A stretch of DNA of 15,671 nt from Pyrodictiaceae archaeon. GTDB lineage: Archaea; Thermoproteota; Thermoprotei_A; Sulfolobales; Pyrodictiaceae. Position numbers and translations under genes: made by a program. The stretch is taken from the NCBI GenBank assembly GCA_027046105.1, contig JALTZQ010000107.1, positions 1 through 15,671 on the forward strand, written 5' to 3'. Numbering within the stretch: the stretch's first letter is position 1; the number at the start of each line of letters is the position of its first letter. Positions 7,112 through 14,234 of the stretch are shown piece by piece. Under the pieces are notes generated by a model. It did not search any database and was not told where the DNA came from. It saw only the letters and a list, made by a program, of their open reading frames with translations.

Positions 7112-8389
7112 CTATGCTGCGCGAGGTGAGCGGCCTGGCAAGGGCAATATGTTCTCCGTGATAATAACTCCTATGGGGCTTGCTTCTCTAGTACGTGGTG
7201 CTAAGGGTTCCTCAAAGCCTAGAGACTTATCTACTACATAGAAGTTCTCCATTAACTCCCTTATATGTACCCATGTATAGACTGTGGATAAGGCTTCGAT
7301 GAAGGCTAGTAGTGGTGCTAGAGCGAGTGCTATGAGGGTTATCCAGAGGTTGGCACGGCGTAGGGGGTGAATAGTGTAGCTGAGTAGTAGCATTATGAAG
7401 CCAAGGTTAAGTATGGGTAGCAGGTATTCGGGTGGTCTTGCTTCAGGCGGTAGCAGGCCTAGTAGTCCTAGTACGAGCATTATGAGTCCTATAGGTGCGA
7501 GGCTCCATACCGTTACGTGTAGTAGCGCAACTAGTCTCATAGCCCCCGTAAACCCTCCACGAATAAGTTCTCGTAGCCATCCAGTGTACCATCTACCACG
7601 TTGGCGCCAGAGATCAACAATACTATTGGGGCTAAGTATTGAGACTAAGGTGTCTACTTGGCTAACGCGATAGCCTTTCTCGAGAAGTCTTGATGCAAAC
7701 CATGCATCCTCCACGGTGCTATCAGTGTCAAATCCTATGCTACGGAGAACGCTTCCATGCACTATTAGGAGTTCGCCATGGAGACCTGCTAGGGGTCTAT
7801 GCAGTACACGTAGCATGAACCTTGCTATAGAAATGTCGAAGAAGAATCTCGCTGAATCCATGAGCCATGTGAGAAAACTGCGCCCCAGCCTTGGGCAGAG
7901 GACACCGTTATAGACGTGTATGGAGGTGTTTATTTCGCAGAGGAAGTTCTTATCAAGGGGGTAACTGTCATCGTCAAGGAACACGTACCATCGATTATTG
8001 TCTGCGAAGAACTCGGCAAAATAGTTCATTGCACGTGCCTTGAACATGCCCTTTCGGTACTCCTTGGGTACTACTACAAGGAGGAACCGGTATACGCTAC
8101 TGTAGCGTTTTAGTACTGGTATGCCCTCAGCTCCCTCATCTACAACAACCCATATACGAGCTAGTGGAAGTCTGCGTCTCGTTTCACGAATAGATTCCAC
8201 AAGTACATCAACTACGCTACGGGTAGCCTTGCTAGTAAAGACGATATCAACGCTGTTTTCACTCATACATTTTCTCCAAGACTTGTTGCGGAAAATGATA
8301 CTATGTAGAATCGAGCCAATAGTAGCTGTAACCACATAGATCACGTATAACGCCCATATGAGGTAGACTGTAATCAGTAGACTAGCCAT
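7112..8389 (-). CDS. Membrane-bound family 2 glycosyltransferase
   Basis: One N-terminal membrane helix (~4-30) leads into a GT-A catalytic domain, followed by several C-terminal membrane helices (~285-312, 322-341, 347-370). The catalytic motifs of processive family 2 enzymes are present: FLDDDS (137-142; UDP-sugar/metal-binding DxD type), VEDAW (226-230; catalytic-base ED) and QRGRW (263-267; the QxxRW acceptor-side motif). The layout resembles Egghead-like and cellulose-synthase-like enzymes (PF13632). The active site should face the cytoplasm, building a lipid-linked or cell-surface glycan; donor and acceptor sugars are unknown. The start is ATG 8387-8389, with GGGAGG just upstream. It is transcribed divergently from cdvA and convergently to pyrD. 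No glycan-cluster neighbours are present. Confidence 0.83.
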   Translation of the reverse strand: MASLLITVYLIWALYVIYVVTATIGSILHSIIFRNKSWRKCMSENSVDIVFTSKATRSVVDVLVESIRETRRRLPLARIWVVVDEGAEGIPVLKRYSSVYRFLLVVVPKEYRKGMFKARAMNYFAEFFADNNRWYVFLDDDSYPLDKNFLCEINTSIHVYNGVLCPRLGRSFLTWLMDSARFFFDISIARFMLRVLHRPLAGLHGELLIVHGSVLRSIGFDTDSTVEDAWFASRLLEKGYRVSQVDTLVSILSPNSIVDLWRQRGRWYTGWLRELIRGGFTGAMRLVALLHVTVWSLAPIGLIMLVLGLLGLLPPEARPPEYLLPILNLGFIMLLLSYTIHPLRRANLWITLIALALAPLLAFIEALSTVYTWVHIRELMENFYVVDKSLGFEEPLAPRTREASPIGVIITENILPLPGRSPRAA

Positions 8390-8568
8390 ACCCTCCCAGC
8401 CAATTCACTATAGTAGTGGTCTGGCATGTTTGGAGGGCACAGTGCTCTAGACTTCTCGTGTGGAGTGGAGGCTATGTAGGACTTATTAGAATGTTTGCCA
8501 GAACGATTCCAGGCCCTGGCTACGGAATATATTGAAAGTTAACGTAGCGTCACACGTGGCCCCCACGC

Positions 8569-8576
8569 CTTAAAAA
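8569..8576 (+). promoter_or_regulatory. TATA-like box for cdvA
   Basis: CTTAAAAA sits about 45 bases before the ATG at 8618. Archaeal transcription normally begins ~25 bases past the box, here near 8598, leaving a short leader that contains the GGTGGG ribosome-binding site at 8603-8608. This placement argues against the TTG at 8579, which would lie before the predicted transcript start. Confidence 0.55.
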
Positions 8577-8602
8577 CCTTGCATTACCTAGACAACAGTT
8601 AT

Positions 8603-8608
8603 GGTGGG
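8603..8608 (+). promoter_or_regulatory. Shine-Dalgarno site that sets the cdvA start
   Basis: GGTGGG lies nine bases before ATG 8618, supporting that codon over the longer TTG frame that begins at 8579. Confidence 0.55.
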
Positions 8609-8617
8609 TGCCCGGCT

Positions 8618-9313
8618 ATGGCAAAGACTATACTGACCATTGATAGTCTTCAACACCTTATCGGTAGTACGGTCGAAGACCCCTATGGAAGAGTTCTTGG
8701 CCGCCTAGTCAGTATTGAGAGCGATGTTGATGGTACTGTTACAAGCGTTGCCGTCGAGACTGAGGATCGCAGAACTAGATTCATACCCGCTAAGGCTGTT
8801 AAACTCAATGGTAACAAGGTAATAGTCTGGCCTGAATGGAAAGTTCTAGCAGCTGAGGCTATCAGTGGCTACCAAACTGCTGTCAAAAGGCTTCGAGGAC
8901 TTGAGGAAATGTATCGTAGGAATGAGATACCAGCAGCAGTGTATAGCGAGTTAAAGAAGAAGCTTGATGCAGGACTATCGAGAATGAAGGAAGAGGTTAA
9001 GAGGTTAAGGGAACTACTCAAGGTACGCATGAATGAGCTCGAGGACGAAAACCTACGAGTCGAGAGAGCAATCGCTAACCTCAAGGTCTCCTATCTGGCT
9101 GGCGAGATAGGAGAGAAACCATTCAATACAGCAATGTCGATGCTTAGACAAGCCAAAGACACTATAGTAAAGGAGATGGACGACATAAAGGCCACAATAA
9201 ACAAACTTGATGCCCTAGAGAAGGGAGTAGAGAAGACTGTTAAAGGTGAGGCAGAGGCTAAAGCTCCATCAGCAGTTCAGCAACCAATACCAGTAAAGAT
9301 AGTTGAAGGCTAA
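8618..9313 (+). CDS. cdvA: CdvA, crenarchaeal ESCRT-III-recruiting cell division protein
   Basis: CdvA binds membrane/DNA at the division site and recruits the ESCRT-III homologue CdvB. Counted from ATG 8618 (231 residues), residues 1-76 form a PRC-barrel: LIGSTVEDPYGRVLGRLVS (14-32), then a strand-rich part ending WPEWKV (71-76). Residues ~80-205 are a long charged coiled coil, including LEEMYRRNEIPAAVYSELKK (95-114) and a SYLAGEIGE element (158-166) that resemble Sulfolobus CdvA. The tail ends in QQPIPVKIVEG (221-231), which looks like the short E3B motif that binds the CdvB winged-helix domain. The gene has its own TATA-like box, and the next gene is on the opposite strand, so it is monocistronic. 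cdvB and cdvC are not in the window. Confidence 0.9.
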   Translation: MAKTILTIDSLQHLIGSTVEDPYGRVLGRLVSIESDVDGTVTSVAVETEDRRTRFIPAKAVKLNGNKVIVWPEWKVLAAEAISGYQTAVKRLRGLEEMYRRNEIPAAVYSELKKKLDAGLSRMKEEVKRLRELLKVRMNELEDENLRVERAIANLKVSYLAGEIGEKPFNTAMSMLRQAKDTIVKEMDDIKATINKLDALEKGVEKTVKGEAEAKAPSAVQQPIPVKIVEG

Positions 9314-9328
9314 GACCTAGATCACCTT

Positions 9329-9352
9329 CCTGTATCATGATAACAGGTTTTT
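9329..9352 (+). terminator. Hairpin plus T-run after cdvA
   Basis: CCTGTATC-AT-GATA(A)CAGG forms an eight-base-pair stem with one bulged A, followed by TTTTT at 9348-9352. It begins 16 bases after the cdvA stop and precedes a convergent gene, a sensible place for termination. Archaeal termination mainly needs the T-run, so the hairpin may be incidental. Confidence 0.5.
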
Positions 9353-9415
9353 AGGGGTAAGCGTTCTCAGGGCACGTATAGGCCACAATCCAGGTGCTAG
9401 ATTATTCTCTACTCC

Positions 9416-10438
9416 TCACTTATCTAAAGTATCGAGAGCTTTACGTAGAGCTCGTAAAGCATTAGTCGTATAGGGATTTAGCTTTCTTATCTCCTCTACT
9501 ACCCTGCTAAGTTGTTGCAGTCTTTGTTGTACAGCTAAAGTCCTCTTAAGACTATATGTAGTCATAGCCTTCACTAGCTGCTCGTCAACATCCAATTCGT
9601 CTACAAGCGCCCTACGTGCAATATCGTATAGTTCATGGATCAAGTGATGTAGTACTTGGTTTATAGCCATAACCTTGTCGTGAGTATCAGGGTCTATGTA
9701 GACTATTCTCAGTCCTAGGCCAGCTAATAGCTCCTCTAGTCTAGCCTTCCATAATTCTAGACGAACCGGGATAACCGCAATAGTTTCCCCATAGGGGCAT
9801 TCTAGGGGGCCAAAGAGAGGATGTAGACTAGCGTACTCGGGTCCCTGGCTACCTAGACTTTCCACTACGTGTTGTACTACTGGTCTTTTAACCGATGATA
9901 TATCTGCTATGAGCATTGACTCCCTATAGACCCTTCTATGAGCTTTGATAACGTCTACTAGAGCGTGTGAGGGAATCGCATATACTACTATGTCGGCCCA
10001 GTCTAGTGCTTCTTCTTCCTCTAGAGCTTTAGCTCCTAAGGCCTCTGCGAGTTTACGGGCTTTATCAATGTCACGGCCCGTTATGGCTGTCCAGCATCCT
10101 GCACTAGTTGCCAGTCTTGCCAAGGTTTCAGCCATGGAGCCATAGCCGTAGAATAGTATCCTAAGACCTTGGGGGCACCTCAGCTGCATACACTTCGAGT
10201 ACCTTGCTAGCTCGAAATATAGTGTACGTACTAGCTCTACGGGTACACCACGTTTCCTAGCCTCTTCAGCCAATAGGTTTGCAACAATTATTTCACGTTT
10301 AGGGTCATGTACAGGTAGGCCGGTGGAGTGCTTAACTCTACCAATAGACCTTGCTATTCCTAGTCTTGCAGCAACGAGATCCACTATGGCACGGTCTATA
10401 CTTAATAGTGTCCTACGTAGCTCTTCTAACCCCTCCAT
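9416..10438 (-). CDS. tyrA: Fused chorismate mutase-prephenate dehydrogenase
   Basis: This bifunctional enzyme turns chorismate into prephenate and then 4-hydroxyphenylpyruvate, the tyrosine precursor. Residues 1-88 are an AroQ-type chorismate mutase: LRR (7-9), Arg25, Lys36, and PVHDPKRE (42-49) with Asp45, Arg48 and Glu49 at the usual active-site positions. Residues ~92-340 are prephenate dehydrogenase: an NAD(P) Rossmann loop FYGYGSMAE (96-104), a YASLHPLFGP motif (202-211) with active-site His206, and NQVLHHLIHE (260-269). No C-terminal ACT domain is visible, so allosteric tyrosine control through ACT is not expected. The start is ATG 10438 with GGGAGG upstream. It overlaps the end of the transketolase C-terminal gene by 13 bases, so the three minus-strand genes form one operon. 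The GYGSMA loop lacks the third Gly, a variation seen in some family members. Confidence 0.9.
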   Translation of the reverse strand: MEGLEELRRTLLSIDRAIVDLVAARLGIARSIGRVKHSTGLPVHDPKREIIVANLLAEEARKRGVPVELVRTLYFELARYSKCMQLRCPQGLRILFYGYGSMAETLARLATSAGCWTAITGRDIDKARKLAEALGAKALEEEEALDWADIVVYAIPSHALVDVIKAHRRVYRESMLIADISSVKRPVVQHVVESLGSQGPEYASLHPLFGPLECPYGETIAVIPVRLELWKARLEELLAGLGLRIVYIDPDTHDKVMAINQVLHHLIHELYDIARRALVDELDVDEQLVKAMTTYSLKRTLAVQQRLQQLSRVVEEIRKLNPYTTNALRALRKALDTLDK

Positions 10439-11388
10439 TTCCTAACAGCCTCCCTTACCTGATTAGCTATGGAGATAGGGTCTAGTCTCATGTGGAGATG
10501 AAGTTCCCTAAGACTACGAGCACTCTTGCCATAGCCTCGTGGATGTACTGGTATCATCAGTGTGGGCTTTTCATGTGCCAGTACTTCAGCGATAGCTCCG
10601 TAAATACCACCATAGGGGGTATGCTCCTCTACCACAACGAGTAGACCAGTTTTCGATGCTAGCTTTACGAGGCCCTGAACATCGATAGGTTTTACTGTAT
10701 GGAGGTTAACTACTGCTACATCAAGCCCCTCTATACCTAGTATTTCTGCTGCTTCTAGACAATTAGCTAGAAGAGGGCCTGCTGAGACCAGTGCCACATC
10801 GCTTCCATCACGTAGTACCTCTAGCTTGCCAGGAGTAAACTCTCCATCCGTAATTACTGGTGTATCGTCCCTAGCTACACGTATGTAGATCGGCCCTTCT
10901 TCCCAATGAAGTCTATGTACCATGCTATAGGCTTGTAGGGGGTCAGCAGGCACATAGACCCGCATATTAATCATTGCCCGCATTACCGCTATATCCTCTA
11001 GTACCTGGTGACTAGACCCGTCAGTGTAGTTGCTTAAGCCGCTATGGGTACCTATGATGTGCACATCTAGGTTCATCCTATCAATGCTGTTACGTATTTG
11101 CTCCCATGCTCTTAGCAGAAACATTGCGAATGCCACAATGTAGGGTTTATAGCCTGCAAGGGCCAAGCCGGCGGCAAAGCCTGCCATATCCTGCTCTGAT
11201 ATCCCTACATTAACTAGTCGTCCTGGGTGATGCTTACCAAACCATTGGCTCCTAGTACTCTTGGCAACATCTGCTGTGACAACCACTAATGCATCATCAT
11301 GATAGCCTAGTTCTACGAGAGCTCTAGCTACAGCATCACGCATACTTGTCCATTTACTTGGAGATGTGCTGTGCTCCACGCGCCTCAA
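10426..11388 (-). CDS. Transketolase, C-terminal subunit (pyrimidine-binding and C-terminal domains)
   Basis: Archaea often split transketolase into two polypeptides; this is the second. It holds the pyrimidine-binding domain with NVGISEQDMAGFAAGLA (70-86), whose Glu is the thiamine-activating residue, and the C-terminal domain with VVEEHTPYGG. The 320-residue length is normal for the subunit. The start is TTG 11386-11388, supported by GAGGTG nine bases upstream, and it overlaps the N-terminal subunit gene by 35 bases; translation coupling is likely. ATG 11343 is an alternative but has no clear SD. The pair would interconvert sugar phosphates and can make erythrose 4-phosphate for DAHP synthase, encoded on the opposite arm of the cluster. 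Confidence 0.88.
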   Translation of the reverse strand: MRRVEHSTSPSKWTSMRDAVARALVELGYHDDALVVVTADVAKSTRSQWFGKHHPGRLVNVGISEQDMAGFAAGLALAGYKPYIVAFAMFLLRAWEQIRNSIDRMNLDVHIIGTHSGLSNYTDGSSHQVLEDIAVMRAMINMRVYVPADPLQAYSMVHRLHWEEGPIYIRVARDDTPVITDGEFTPGKLEVLRDGSDVALVSAGPLLANCLEAAEILGIEGLDVAVVNLHTVKPIDVQGLVKLASKTGLLVVVEEHTPYGGIYGAIAEVLAHEKPTLMIPVHPRGYGKSARSLRELHLHMRLDPISIANQVREAVRKWRG

Positions 11389-12148
11389 GGAACCCTACAC
11401 CTCTACCCCTTCGAGTATAAGCTATTACTGCAATGGGGCCCCCCACACGATCGGCTTCGTCAAGAGCTGAAAGAATCATCTCATAGTCATGGCCATCAAT
11501 CACTATTGTTTTCCACCCAAACGCCTCCCACTTAGAGGCTATGTTACCCTTATACTTCACAATCTCCGTGGGCCCATCAAGTTGATAGCCATTAACATCA
11601 ACTATTGCTACAACACTGCGTAGTTTAAGGTGTGCTATAGTAGCTGCTGCTTCCCACACTTGGCCCTCGTCAAGTTCTCCATCACCTAGTATTGTGTAGA
11701 CACGGTATCGATCCTCAACTCCTCTAAGCTTCAATGCATAGGCTATGCCTGCTGCAATACTTAACCCCTGCCCAAGACTACCTGTAGAAACATCTATGCA
11801 TGGTGTCTCACGTGAAGGATGGCCTTCAAGGCCGTTAACGCTACGTATCTTCATAAGTAGCTCTGGTTGCAGGACACCCATTTCCGCGAGAATTGCATAT
11901 AGGGCAGGAACTGCATGACCCTTACTTAGTATTACCCAGTCTCTTTCAAGGCTTCCATCATATCGTAGTCCACGCCCAAAATAGAGAGTGACGAGTACAT
12001 CCAAGACACTAAGAGATGCACCTACATGGATATTTGGATCTATTTTCGCCATTTCAAGTACCACGAGGCGTAGCTTTCTAGCTATTGCAGCAAGCTTATT
12101 ATGGCTACGGACTCCTCCAGGGAAAGCACACGATACAATAGGCAACAC
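11354..12148 (-). CDS. Transketolase, N-terminal (thiamine diphosphate-binding) subunit
   Basis: The sequence carries the PP domain of transketolase: SKGHAVPALYA (75-85), STGSLGQGLSIAAG (121-134), and the thiamine diphosphate/Mg motif GDGELDEGQVWEA (155-167) ending at Asn186 in VDVNGYQLDG. Numbering starts at GTG 12148, which AAGGAG precedes by six bases; the protein is then 264 residues, close to family size. The frame is open to 12289, but the extra 47 residues are Trp/Pro/Arg-rich, unlike a transketolase N-terminus, and run across a TATA-like box at 12221-12233. The C-terminal subunit gene overlaps the 3' end. The gene heads the minus-strand arm of a divergent aromatic block. Confidence 0.87.
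   Translation of the reverse strand: MLPIVSCAFPGGVRSHNKLAAIARKLRLVVLEMAKIDPNIHVGASLSVLDVLVTLYFGRGLRYDGSLERDWVILSKGHAVPALYAILAEMGVLQPELLMKIRSVNGLEGHPSRETPCIDVSTGSLGQGLSIAAGIAYALKLRGVEDRYRVYTILGDGELDEGQVWEAAATIAHLKLRSVVAIVDVNGYQLDGPTEIVKYKGNIASKWEAFGWKTIVIDGHDYEMILSALDEADRVGGPIAVIAYTRRGRGVGFLEARGAQHISK
11399..11404 (-). promoter_or_regulatory. Shine-Dalgarno site for transketolase C-terminal subunit
   Basis: On the minus strand GAGGTG precedes TTG 11388 by nine bases, inside the upstream gene. It favours the TTG over ATG 11343 and implies translational coupling of the two subunits. Confidence 0.5.
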
Positions 12149-12154
12149 CTCCGA

Positions 12155-12160
12155 CTCCTT
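12155..12160 (-). promoter_or_regulatory. Shine-Dalgarno site that sets the transketolase N-terminal start
   Basis: AAGGAG on the minus strand lies six bases before GTG 12148. It supports the 264-residue product over the longer open frame reaching 12289. Confidence 0.55.
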
Positions 12161-12220
12161 GAAGGCCTCTGGATCCGATTCTGCTCGCCACGATCTTGTG
12201 GGCCAGTAAGCACACCGGGG

Positions 12221-12233
12221 AAATAAATATTTT
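12221..12233 (-). promoter_or_regulatory. TATA-like box for the transketolase/tyrA arm
   Basis: AAAATATTTATTT on the minus strand is the most AT-rich run in the divergent spacer. Transcription would begin near 12200, about 50 bases before GTG 12148. Being nearly symmetrical, it could also serve the plus strand. Confidence 0.5.
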
Positions 12234-12266
12234 GGTGGGACCAGGGTTCCTCGAGATTCCGTGGTG

Positions 12267-12274
12267 TAATTTAA
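12267..12274 (+). promoter_or_regulatory. TATA-like box for the aroF-aroB-aroE arm
   Basis: TAATTTAA is placed so that transcription would start near 12297, some 25 bases before ATG 12322; the leader then holds the SD GGAGGGAG (12307-12314). A single-site assignment from sequence alone. Confidence 0.45.
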
Positions 12275-12321
12275 GGATCTCGGCCCCACAACATGCCCAC
12301 TAAGTTGGAGGGAGACAATGT

Positions 12322-13137
12322 ATGGCTAATGAGTGTAGGAGAGCCTTACTAGAGTATGGTGAAAGAGTTATAGTCGATATTAACGGTGTACGTGTCGGTG
12401 AAAGACCAGTGCTAGTGGCCGGCCCGTGCAGTATCGAAGATAGGGATATGATAGTGGAGACAGCATTGTTTCTACGAAGACTTGCTGACCAGTATGGTGT
12501 AAGCATCGTGCTTCGAGGCGGAGCCTGGAAACCACGTACAAGCCCCTATAGCTTTCAAGGGCATGGCCTTCGGGCGCTTGAGTGGCTACGCGAGGCTAGT
12601 GATAGATCCGGGCTACCTGTTGCAACAGAGGTTATGGATCCAAGATTCGTCCGCGATACAGCAGAGTACGTTGATATCTTGTGGGTTGGTGCACGTAACA
12701 TGCAGAATACTCCTCTACTACGCGAGCTTGCCCGGATAGAAAAGCCAGTTATGGTTAAGCGTCACTTTGGTGCCACTATTAGTGAGTGGCTTTGTGCAGT
12801 TGAGTATCTTCTCGCAGAGGGTAAAGAGGATGTAGTTCTTGTTGAGCGTGGTACTCGTGGCATAAATGAGTACGCGAGGTTCGTCCTAGACCTCACGGTT
12901 GTGCCTATCATCAAAGAGGTTTCTAGGCTACCCATCATAGTGGATGTTAGTCATCCGGCAGGTAAGAGGAGTCTAGTGCCCTCCCTAGCACGGGGAGCTT
13001 TAGCTGCTGGAGCGGATGGCATTATGGTAGAGGTTCATCCACGGCCTGAGAAAGCACTCAGTGATAAGGCTCAACAACTTGGTTTTAGAGAGTTCGAGGA
13101 ACTCGTAGCAGATCTCCGAGGGATGGGGCTAGTTTGA
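12322..13137 (+). CDS. aroF: DAHP synthase (3-deoxy-7-phosphoheptulonate synthase), class I beta type
   Basis: The enzyme condenses phosphoenolpyruvate and erythrose 4-phosphate, the first step of the shikimate pathway. The TIM-barrel motifs are clear: VAGPCSIED (32-40), RGGAWKPRTSPYSFQG (65-80), LVERGTRG (173-180) and DVSHPAGKRSLVP (208-220), and MVEVHPRPEKALSD (235-248). Likely metal ligands are Cys36, His211, Glu237 and Asp248. At 271 residues it matches the short archaeal/KDO8P-synthase-like form, without an N-terminal ACT or chorismate-mutase regulatory domain, so feedback control by a fused domain is not expected. The start is ATG 12322 behind GGAGGGAG; an ATG at 12318 is followed at once by a stop. 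The last codons overlap the aroB start. Confidence 0.93.
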   Translation: MANECRRALLEYGERVIVDINGVRVGERPVLVAGPCSIEDRDMIVETALFLRRLADQYGVSIVLRGGAWKPRTSPYSFQGHGLRALEWLREASDRSGLPVATEVMDPRFVRDTAEYVDILWVGARNMQNTPLLRELARIEKPVMVKRHFGATISEWLCAVEYLLAEGKEDVVLVERGTRGINEYARFVLDLTVVPIIKEVSRLPIIVDVSHPAGKRSLVPSLARGALAAGADGIMVEVHPRPEKALSDKAQQLGFREFEELVADLRGMGLV

Positions 13138-14234
13138 GGATTGTCGAGAAAAGATTTGCTGAGGAATACAATACTAGAGTTGTTGTGGGTAGTGGACTGC
13201 TAGGAGCTATAGGCAAACATGTTGAAGTAGTTGAGCCTCAGCCTTCTAAAGTACTTGTAGTTCACGATGACCGTATCCCGTGGAAGTATGTTGAAGAACT
13301 AGCTAGTTCTCTCCGAGAAGCTGGTTTGGAGACACACGTATGGGGGATTACTGGTGGGGAACGTGCCAAGAGCTTGGAGACAGCTACCTCTATGTGGAGA
13401 CTACTAGTGACCAAGAATTATAGTCGTGATTCCCTACTTATAGCAGTAGGTGGTGGTACTGTCACTGATGTTGTAGGATTTGTTGCTGCTACCTACATGA
13501 GGGGTGTTTCTTGGGCAGTTGTACCTACAACAATGCTTGCCATGGTTGATGCAGCTGTTGGTGGCAAGACAGCCATAAACCTCCATGCCAAGAACGTTAT
13601 CGGCGCTTTCCACCATCCTACTCTAGTCCTTGTGGACACGGTTTTCATCCAAAGCCTCCCCGAGAATATATACCGTGAGGGGCTTTCAGAAGTCGTAAAA
13701 CACGCTATCATTGACGGAGGATTTTTCCATTGGGTTAAAGAAAGCATTGATAGCTTATTAGCTCGCGAAGAAGCTATTGTAGAGGAAATCATAGCCCGCA
13801 GCCTAAGTGTTAAACTTGATATCGTTGCCCGTGATCCAAGAGAGACTAGTGGCTACAGGATGATCCTTAACCTTGGCCATACAATTGGCCATGCCTTAGA
13901 GAGGGCTAGTAGTTACCAGATAAGCCACGGTCGTGCAGTAGCTGTAGGTCTTCTTGTTGAGGGCGTTGCATCAATCATGACTACGGGATTTAGTTGGAAC
14001 CAGTATCGCCAGATACACGATGTTATTGAAAAGCTTGGGCTTGGGCAATGTCCTAGGGAAATAAGCGAGGAAGCTATCATAGACTCTATAGGCTTTGACA
14101 AAAAGAGGAGAGGTGAAAAGATAATACTTCCACTAATAAGACGTATCGGCGATGTAGGCCTCTACGAGCTTGGTTTCAGTGAAGCAAAAGAGGTGTTGGC
14201 GAAAGCTTGGAGAATGGTATGTGGAGGAGAGTAG
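13134..14234 (+). CDS. aroB: 3-Dehydroquinate synthase
   Basis: It cyclises DAHP to 3-dehydroquinate, step two of the pathway, using NAD and a divalent metal. GGGTVTDVVGFVAATYMRG (106-124) is the NAD-binding glycine-rich segment, followed by PTTMLAMVDAAVGGKTAIN (131-149). Expected metal ligands are Glu186 in GLSEVVKH, His249 in NLGHTIGHALE and His265 in SHGRAVAVG; Lys189 and His253 also match. The 366-residue length is normal. The start is TTG 13134, overlapping the TGA of the DAHP synthase gene (TTGA), with GGGATGGGG upstream. The end overlaps the start of aroE. The three genes form a tight operon. Confidence 0.95.
   Translation: MRIVEKRFAEEYNTRVVVGSGLLGAIGKHVEVVEPQPSKVLVVHDDRIPWKYVEELASSLREAGLETHVWGITGGERAKSLETATSMWRLLVTKNYSRDSLLIAVGGGTVTDVVGFVAATYMRGVSWAVVPTTMLAMVDAAVGGKTAINLHAKNVIGAFHHPTLVLVDTVFIQSLPENIYREGLSEVVKHAIIDGGFFHWVKESIDSLLAREEAIVEEIIARSLSVKLDIVARDPRETSGYRMILNLGHTIGHALERASSYQISHGRAVAVGLLVEGVASIMTTGFSWNQYRQIHDVIEKLGLGQCPREISEEAIIDSIGFDKKRRGEKIILPLIRRIGDVGLYELGFSEAKEVLAKAWRMVCGGE
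14209..14212 (+). promoter_or_regulatory. Shine-Dalgarno site that sets the aroE start
   Basis: GGAG lies six bases before ATG 14219, inside the 3' end of aroB. It favours ATG 14219 over the in-frame TTG 14207. Confidence 0.5.

Noticed and set aside
7395..8339. Several plus-strand frames inside the glycosyltransferase gene
   Set aside because: They run antisense to a gene with clear glycosyltransferase motifs and are Ser/Arg-rich shadows.
8579..8617. TTG start of cdvA giving 13 extra residues
   Set aside because: It lies only a few bases past the TATA-like box, before the expected transcript start; ATG 8618 with GGTGGG fits better.
12149..12289. The 47-residue N-terminal extension of the transketolase N-subunit frame
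   Set aside because: It is Trp/Pro/Arg-rich, unlike the family, overlaps a TATA-like box, and GTG 12148 has a better SD (AAGGAG, six bases).
13434..13792. Minus-strand frames within aroB
   Set aside because: Opposite-strand shadows of a well-conserved enzyme.
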